From positions 62,001 to 126,000 of the forward strand of contig CAZAYY010000007.1 in NCBI GenBank assembly GCA_964489525.1: a DNA stretch of 64,000 bases, read 5' to 3'. Of this stretch, positions 59,599-64,000 are shown piece after piece (the stretch's first letter is position 1; every line of letters begins with the position of its first letter). The notes under the pieces were generated by a model. That model had not been told where the DNA came from, ran no database searches, and saw only the letters and a list, made by a program, of their open reading frames with translations. A program made the position numbers and the translations under genes. Source of the DNA: CAZAYY01 sp964489525. Its GTDB lineage: Bacteria; Chloroflexota; Anaerolineae; Anaerolineales; JABWBV01.

Positions 59599-60837
59599 AT
59601 GATTTCATTTGAAAAACCCCAAAAAATTACCCAGATGCAGTTTGTTTTACAACAGGTTGCCGATAATATGATGCGACCCGTGTCGCGCCATTTTGATGAA
59701 AATGAACATGCCATCCCCTGGGATTACATCAACTTTATGCACTATGCCAATAAATCGAGCAGTGGGGCCGGTTCCCTGGCGCCAGATGTTGGACCCCGAA
59801 AAGAAGGGCCGCGCATTGGCTACCAAATGTTGGCATTCACCATTGAACAGCTTTCCTGGGGCGATGTGGGTATGTATCTTGTGACTCCCGGAGGCGGCCT
59901 GGGCGCGGCTGCTGTGGAGGCCACCGGTACCCCTGATCAAAAAGCACGGTTCCTTTCTCGTTTTCGCGAAAGCAAACCCGCCTTTGGGGCGATGGCCATG
60001 ACCGAAGCCCACGCGGGTTCGGATACTTCAGCCATTTCAACCACCGCGGTGCTCGACCCAAATACCAAAGAGTGGATCTTGAATGGCGAGAAAATTTTTG
60101 TCACAGCCGGGCAAAAATCGCTGATCGATACCAATGGACTTGTGGTGGTTTGGGCAACAATTGACAGCAAAGCAGGCCGGGCCGGGATGCGTCCATTTGT
60201 GATTGAAGCCAACACCCCGGGGATTAAAGTCGCTGGCCTGGAGAAGAAAATGGGGATCCGGGTGAGCGACACCGCTACGCTTGTGCTGCAAGATTGCCGT
60301 GTGCCGTACGACAACATCCTGGGCAGCCCGGAGGTGGTTGTCGAAAAAACCAACACCGGTTTCAAAGGGGCTATGAAAACCTTTGATAACACCCGGCCGC
60401 TGGTGGCGGCTTCTGCCATTGGGGTTGCCCGGGCTACGCTTGACCTGCTCAAGCAAATGTTGTCTCAGCAGGGCGTAGAAATTCGCTATGGCACACCTCG
60501 TCAAAAACTCAGCTACATTGAAAAAGAGGTGATTGACATGGAGGTTATGTTGGAATCTGCCTGGCTGCTGGTGATTAAAGCGGTTTGGATGGCCGACAAT
60601 GGCAAACCCAACCCGCTCGAAGCCTCCATGAGCAAAGTGCGCGCAGGCGATATTGTGACAAAAATTACTCAACGAGCGGTGGAGCTGATGGGCCCAATTG
60701 GCTACACCCGGGACCATCTCCTTGAGAAATGGTTCCGCGACGCAAAAATTTCGGATATCTATGAAGGCACTGGCCAGATTAACCGCCTGATTGTAGCCCG
60801 TCAAATTTTGGGCTACCGCGGCACGGAGCTGCGCTAA
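59599..60837 (+). CDS. Acyl-CoA dehydrogenase
   Basis: A 412-residue FAD-dependent enzyme that makes the 2,3-enoyl-CoA. Conserved parts are AMTEAHAGSDTSAIST (near residue 135), ILNGEKIFVTAGQ, VELMGPIGYTRDHLLEKWFRD and IYEGTGQINRLIVAR with the catalytic Glu. It follows the incomplete partner by 48 nt with its own ribosome site (AGAGGAG). The electron acceptor would be ETF, whose genes are not in the window. Chain-length preference cannot be read. The TetR regulator upstream probably controls it. Confidence 0.93.
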   Translation: MISFEKPQKITQMQFVLQQVADNMMRPVSRHFDENEHAIPWDYINFMHYANKSSSGAGSLAPDVGPRKEGPRIGYQMLAFTIEQLSWGDVGMYLVTPGGGLGAAAVEATGTPDQKARFLSRFRESKPAFGAMAMTEAHAGSDTSAISTTAVLDPNTKEWILNGEKIFVTAGQKSLIDTNGLVVVWATIDSKAGRAGMRPFVIEANTPGIKVAGLEKKMGIRVSDTATLVLQDCRVPYDNILGSPEVVVEKTNTGFKGAMKTFDNTRPLVAASAIGVARATLDLLKQMLSQQGVEIRYGTPRQKLSYIEKEVIDMEVMLESAWLLVIKAVWMADNGKPNPLEASMSKVRAGDIVTKITQRAVELMGPIGYTRDHLLEKWFRDAKISDIYEGTGQINRLIVARQILGYRGTELR

Positions 60838-60839
60838 CC

Positions 60840-61841
60840 ATGCGAATTTTATTAATCGGCGGCCCCCGTTTTTTGGGCTATCACCTGATTGAATCTGCCC
60901 TTAAACGAGGGCACCAACTCACCCTGTTCAACCGCGGCAGGACTAACCCAAATTTATTCCCTGAAGTCGAACGCATCCAGGGTGACCGGACGGTGAACCT
61001 GGATGGGCTTAAGAACCACCAGTGGGATGCAGTAATTGATACCTGCGGCTACCAGCCCCGGATTGTGCGGATGTCCCTGGATGCTTTAGGCGGGAAGATC
61101 GGGCATTACACGTTCATTTCCAGCATATCGGTGTACTCGGATGAAGAAACCCCAAACCAGGCCGAAGATGCTCCCACGGGCATTATGGCCGACCCAACCG
61201 TGGAAGAAATCACCGGGGAAACCTACGGCCCGCTCAAGGTGCTTTGCGAACAGGCCGTGGCCGAAGCTATGCCCGGACGCCATCTGAACATTCGACCCGG
61301 CCTGATTGTGGGCCCTTATGACCCATCTGATCGCTTTACCTATTGGCCTGCCCGGGTTGCCAGGGGTGGGGACATTTTAGCGCCTGGCAAGCCTACTACG
61401 GTCACACAGATTATTGACGCTCGGGACCTGGCAGATTGGACGATCTTGATGATTGAGAGCGGAAAAACCGGCGTGTACAATGCCACCGGTCCGCGTTTCC
61501 CACTTTCAATGGCGGATATTCTGTATACCTGCAAACGCGTTTCGGGTTCCGATGCCCATTTCACCTGGGTAGATGATGAATTTTTGATGGAGCAGCGTGT
61601 AGGTGCTTTTGTTGAGATGCCGCTTTGGGTTCCTCCGTCTGCGGCTGGTTTGATGTCGGTGAATATTGATAAGGCACTGGCCAATGGGTTGGTTTTTCGC
61701 TCCCTGTCCCAAACCTGCCAGGACACCCTGGAATGGCAGGCCCAACGCCCCCCTGAATATGCCTGGCGGGGCGGGTTAACCCCAGAACGCGAAGCCCAAC
61801 TGCTCGGGCTTTGGAAAGGGCGTCAGGAAAATGCCGCATGA
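60840..61841 (+). CDS. NAD(P)-dependent epimerase/dehydratase (extended SDR)
   Basis: A 333-residue extended short-chain dehydrogenase. The N-terminus has LLIGGPRFLGYHL, a GGxxFxG variant of the Rossmann motif, and the active site gives YGPLK (YxxxK, about residue 130). It resembles the CSP41/NAD-epimerase group rather than a sugar epimerase of known substrate. It starts 2 nt after the acyl-CoA dehydrogenase, so it is co-transcribed, yet the chemical link to acyl-CoA oxidation is unclear. Confidence 0.86.
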   Translation: MRILLIGGPRFLGYHLIESALKRGHQLTLFNRGRTNPNLFPEVERIQGDRTVNLDGLKNHQWDAVIDTCGYQPRIVRMSLDALGGKIGHYTFISSISVYSDEETPNQAEDAPTGIMADPTVEEITGETYGPLKVLCEQAVAEAMPGRHLNIRPGLIVGPYDPSDRFTYWPARVARGGDILAPGKPTTVTQIIDARDLADWTILMIESGKTGVYNATGPRFPLSMADILYTCKRVSGSDAHFTWVDDEFLMEQRVGAFVEMPLWVPPSAAGLMSVNIDKALANGLVFRSLSQTCQDTLEWQAQRPPEYAWRGGLTPEREAQLLGLWKGRQENAA

Positions 61842-61959
61842 AAAAGCCGAACCGGACACTGCTTTTGGCTGGTTTTCGGCTCCGTGGATTGCTTCCTGGC
61901 AGGGTGGAACTGCTGTTACAATTCCTTTTCACCTGAAGGATGATGTAAAGGAGATTGTG

Positions 61960-62802
61960 ATGCGTTCAAAAATGCCGAGAGTTGTCGCCCTACTTTTGTT
62001 GATTAGCCTCCTGGCAGTGACGGGTTGTTCGTCCGCGGCTGAGATTCTGCCTACGCAGACCAGTCAGCCCACCGAAATGCCGCCCACCCCGACTCCCTTC
62101 CCAACGTTTCCGACGCGCACCCCCACCACCATTCCCACCGCGTCCCCCACGCTTCGCCCAAGCGCCACACCTTTCCCGACATTCACGCCCGTGCCAAGTC
62201 TGACAAAGGCGCCCACGCTCACCCCCACCCCAGGTGTGATTGGTGTAAACAACCCAACTGGTTTGCTGATGGATGACTTTTCCGACACCACGAGCGGTTG
62301 GAAGGTTCAGACGGGAAATTATTTTTCTATTGGGTATGAATTTGGCGGCTACAGGGTTTTTGTCAGCCGGTCATACATGGAAGCGGGTGCAGCGCGCGGC
62401 CGGTCACACGCCAATCTTACTATCCGTGCGGATGCGGTGTTGTTGGCAGGGGTGCCCGATGCTTATTATGGGATTACCTGCCGGGAAGAGGGCAGCCAGA
62501 AATATACCTTTGCACTCAATGGGGCTGGAGAATGGCGGATTTACCTGGTTTCGGCTGGACGGGTCACGCGGCTGGCTGGCGGACAATCGGATTCGATTAA
62601 GACCTCTGCCAGTGCCGTCAACCACCTGGAGGCGAGCTGCCTGGGTACAACGCTGTTGTTTTCCATTAACGGGGTTCAGGTGGGTTCAGCCACCGATGTT
62701 ACGCTGCTCGAAGGTTCTTATGCCGGGCTTACCGCCGGTACATTGACCCAGGGCGGTGTGGATGTGTTGTTTGATAATGTGGTTATCAATCCGAACCCTT
62801 AG
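61960..62802 (+). CDS. Lipoprotein with Pro/Thr linker and LamG-like domain
   Basis: A 280-residue exported lipoprotein. The signal peptide has a VTGC lipobox (Cys near residue 22). A linker of about 65 residues rich in Pro and Thr follows (PTPTPFPTFPTRTPT pattern), and then a beta-rich domain of about 175 residues (LLMDDFSDTTSGWKV to the end) of the concanavalin/LamG or DUF1080 kind. The start at 61960 is set by AAGGAG; the upstream frame from 61831 overlaps the SDR gene. The same linker style is seen in the lipoprotein at 11682. A carbohydrate- or surface-binding role is inferred. Confidence 0.78.
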   Translation: MRSKMPRVVALLLLISLLAVTGCSSAAEILPTQTSQPTEMPPTPTPFPTFPTRTPTTIPTASPTLRPSATPFPTFTPVPSLTKAPTLTPTPGVIGVNNPTGLLMDDFSDTTSGWKVQTGNYFSIGYEFGGYRVFVSRSYMEAGAARGRSHANLTIRADAVLLAGVPDAYYGITCREEGSQKYTFALNGAGEWRIYLVSAGRVTRLAGGQSDSIKTSASAVNHLEASCLGTTLLFSINGVQVGSATDVTLLEGSYAGLTAGTLTQGGVDVLFDNVVINPNP

Positions 62803-62810
62803 GGGTTCGG
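62791..62810 (+). terminator. Hairpin over the lipoprotein stop codon
   Basis: CCGAACCC (62791-62798), loop TTAG containing the stop, and GGGTTCGG (62803-62810) form a perfect 8-bp stem. The T-rich stretch (GGGTTTTATTT) comes only 9 nt later, so termination may be partial. A ribosome site (AGGAGG) precedes the next gene. Confidence 0.5.
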
Positions 62811-62886
62811 CTGCGAACGGGTTTTATTTATGTGGGTACCAGAACCGGGTGAACCCCAGGTTATGGTTAGATACAGGAGGTTTTGA

Positions 62887-64000
62887 ATGTACAAATTTCA
62901 AAAGGCTGTTGTGATTGGTTCAGGCACAATGGGTGCAGCCATTGCAGCCCATTTTGCCAACGCAGGCGCCCGGGTAACCTTGCTTGATATCGTCCCTGGT
63001 GAGTTAACAACCGAAGAAAGCAAGCGGGGGCTTACCCTGGAATCCCCTGAAGTACGCAACCGGATTGTACGCAGCGGGTTTGACCGGGCTTTGAAATCTC
63101 GTCCAGCCAGCTTTTTCTCCCCTGCACTTGCCGATGCGGTGAGCCTGGGCAACCTTGAAGACGACCTGGCTGTGGTTGGGGATGCCGACTGGGTTGTTGA
63201 AGTGATTGTTGAAAATCTGCGGATTAAACGCGAGTTGATGACCCGCATTGACGCCTTGCGTGGACCCCATACCATTGTTTCCACGAACACCTCAGGGATT
63301 CCGATTGCCCAAATTGTGGAAGGCCGTTCCGATAGCTTCCGGCAGCACTTTTTGGGAACCCATTTCTTCAACCCGCCTCGATATCTGAAACTTCTCGAGA
63401 TTATTCCTGGCGCAGAGACGCTGCCAGAGGTGCTTCGTTTTATTACCGCTGTTGGTGAGGGCCGCCTGGGTAAGGGAGTCGTGCTGTGTAAAGACACGCC
63501 AAATTTCATCGGCAACCGTCTTGGGTCGGTTGGCGGGGCTTTTGCTGTCGATTTTATATTAAAAAACCAATATACCGTTAAAGAAGTGGACACCATTACC
63601 GGTCCGCTCATTGGCCGTCCAAAAACTGCCACCTTTCGCCTGCTCGACCTGGTAGGCATTGATGTTTGGGATCATGTCGGTTCTAACCTCGCCCGGGCGA
63701 TCCCTCATGATTCCGAAGCGCTGCAGTACTTAAATGCAGAAGCCCCTAACCAACTGCTGCGCAGTATGATTGCTAAAGGTTACCTGGGCAATAAGGTCGA
63801 AAGTGGTTTTTATAAGACCGTAAAAGGGCCTGAGGGCAAGGAGTTCTGGGAGTTGAACTTACAAACCCTGGAACATGAGCCGCCAGTCAAAGTCCGATTT
63901 GAGTCGGTTGGCAAAGTGATGAATGAGCCCGACCTGGCAAAACGGTTAAAATTTATGCTCTCCGCAGACGATCGGGCAGGTGACCTGGTACGTGCGCTTA
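62887..64000 (+). CDS. 3-hydroxyacyl-CoA dehydrogenase (FadN/FadB-type), 3' partial
   Basis: The first 371 codons of an NAD-dependent 3-hydroxyacyl-CoA dehydrogenase. The Rossmann motif is VIGSGTMGAAIAAHFANAG (residues 9-27). Then VVEVIVENLRIK, NTSGIP, LGTHFFNPPRYLKLLEI and LCKDTPNFIGNRLG follow, with the catalytic His and Glu of the family. The ribosome site ACAGGAGG lies before ATG 62887. The frame remains open to the window end; in Bacillus FadN an enoyl-CoA hydratase domain would follow. It completes the beta-oxidation logic of the TetR-headed operon. Confidence 0.93.
   Translation, partial: MYKFQKAVVIGSGTMGAAIAAHFANAGARVTLLDIVPGELTTEESKRGLTLESPEVRNRIVRSGFDRALKSRPASFFSPALADAVSLGNLEDDLAVVGDADWVVEVIVENLRIKRELMTRIDALRGPHTIVSTNTSGIPIAQIVEGRSDSFRQHFLGTHFFNPPRYLKLLEIIPGAETLPEVLRFITAVGEGRLGKGVVLCKDTPNFIGNRLGSVGGAFAVDFILKNQYTVKEVDTITGPLIGRPKTATFRLLDLVGIDVWDHVGSNLARAIPHDSEALQYLNAEAPNQLLRSMIAKGYLGNKVESGFYKTVKGPEGKEFWELNLQTLEHEPPVKVRFESVGKVMNEPDLAKRLKFMLSADDRAGDLVRAL

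Overview
The window reads like chromosomal DNA of an anaerobic or facultative member of the Chloroflexota, probably class Anaerolineae. This is inferred from the mix of genes: several lipoproteins with Pro/Thr-rich linkers, a monoderm-style single-membrane gene set, SelB, a hydantoinase, PLP enzymes, paired acyl-CoA dehydrogenases, and an rpmH-rnpA-yidD-yidC-khpB-parAB cluster. No 16S gene is present to confirm it. Coding density is very high, with many 1-14 nt overlaps. I see no CRISPR array, insertion sequence, prophage or rRNA, and no gene-free stretch longer than 300 bases.

Layout. 1-3800 (+): end of a BmpA-type nucleoside ABC importer (ATPase, two permeases) and a threonine-synthase-like PLP enzyme. 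3912-11637 (+): polyprenyl-phosphate-type glycosyltransferase, an unusual 488-aa fold-II PLP enzyme, a SWIM-SNF2 helicase with a small partner of unknown function, and a dihydropyrimidinase. 11682-19862 (+): a beta-propeller lipoprotein, three complex-I-like membrane proteins without any redox subunit, a long coiled-coil protein, and SelB.

19859-38481 (-): a YtcJ-type amidohydrolase, parB, parA, a PfkB kinase, khpB, yidC, a PQQ-propeller lipoprotein, yidD, rnpA and rpmH (the classical origin-side block, here without dnaA), a lipoprotein S41 protease, a membrane GAF histidine kinase, a metal P-type ATPase with its DtxR/MntR-type repressor, an amidohydrolase fused to a CYTH-like domain, and cinA.

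38612-55758 (+): alr, a NERD-FHA fusion, a heterodimeric ABC exporter, an AddAB-like pair of UvrD-family proteins with a stand-alone RecB-type nuclease and recJ, a DegT aminotransferase, and a sigma factor / V4R protein / histone-deacetylase-like trio. 55828-56552 (-): a small membrane protein and tRNA-Pro(GGG). 56731-64000 (+): a TetR-controlled fatty-acid or acyl-CoA degradation set (TetR, MBL hydrolase, two acyl-CoA dehydrogenases, an SDR, a lipoprotein, a 3-hydroxyacyl-CoA dehydrogenase cut by the window end).

Themes that join the genes: nucleobase uptake and breakdown (importer, dihydropyrimidinase, two amidohydrolases); envelope biogenesis (YidC/YidD, lipoproteins, glycosyltransferase, Alr); DNA repair (UvrD pair, RecB nuclease, RecJ); and metal and acyl-CoA homeostasis, each with a visible promoter-operator. 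The least explained parts are the orphan complex-I-like module, the amidohydrolase-CYTH and NERD-FHA fusions, and the sigma-V4R-deacetylase operon.
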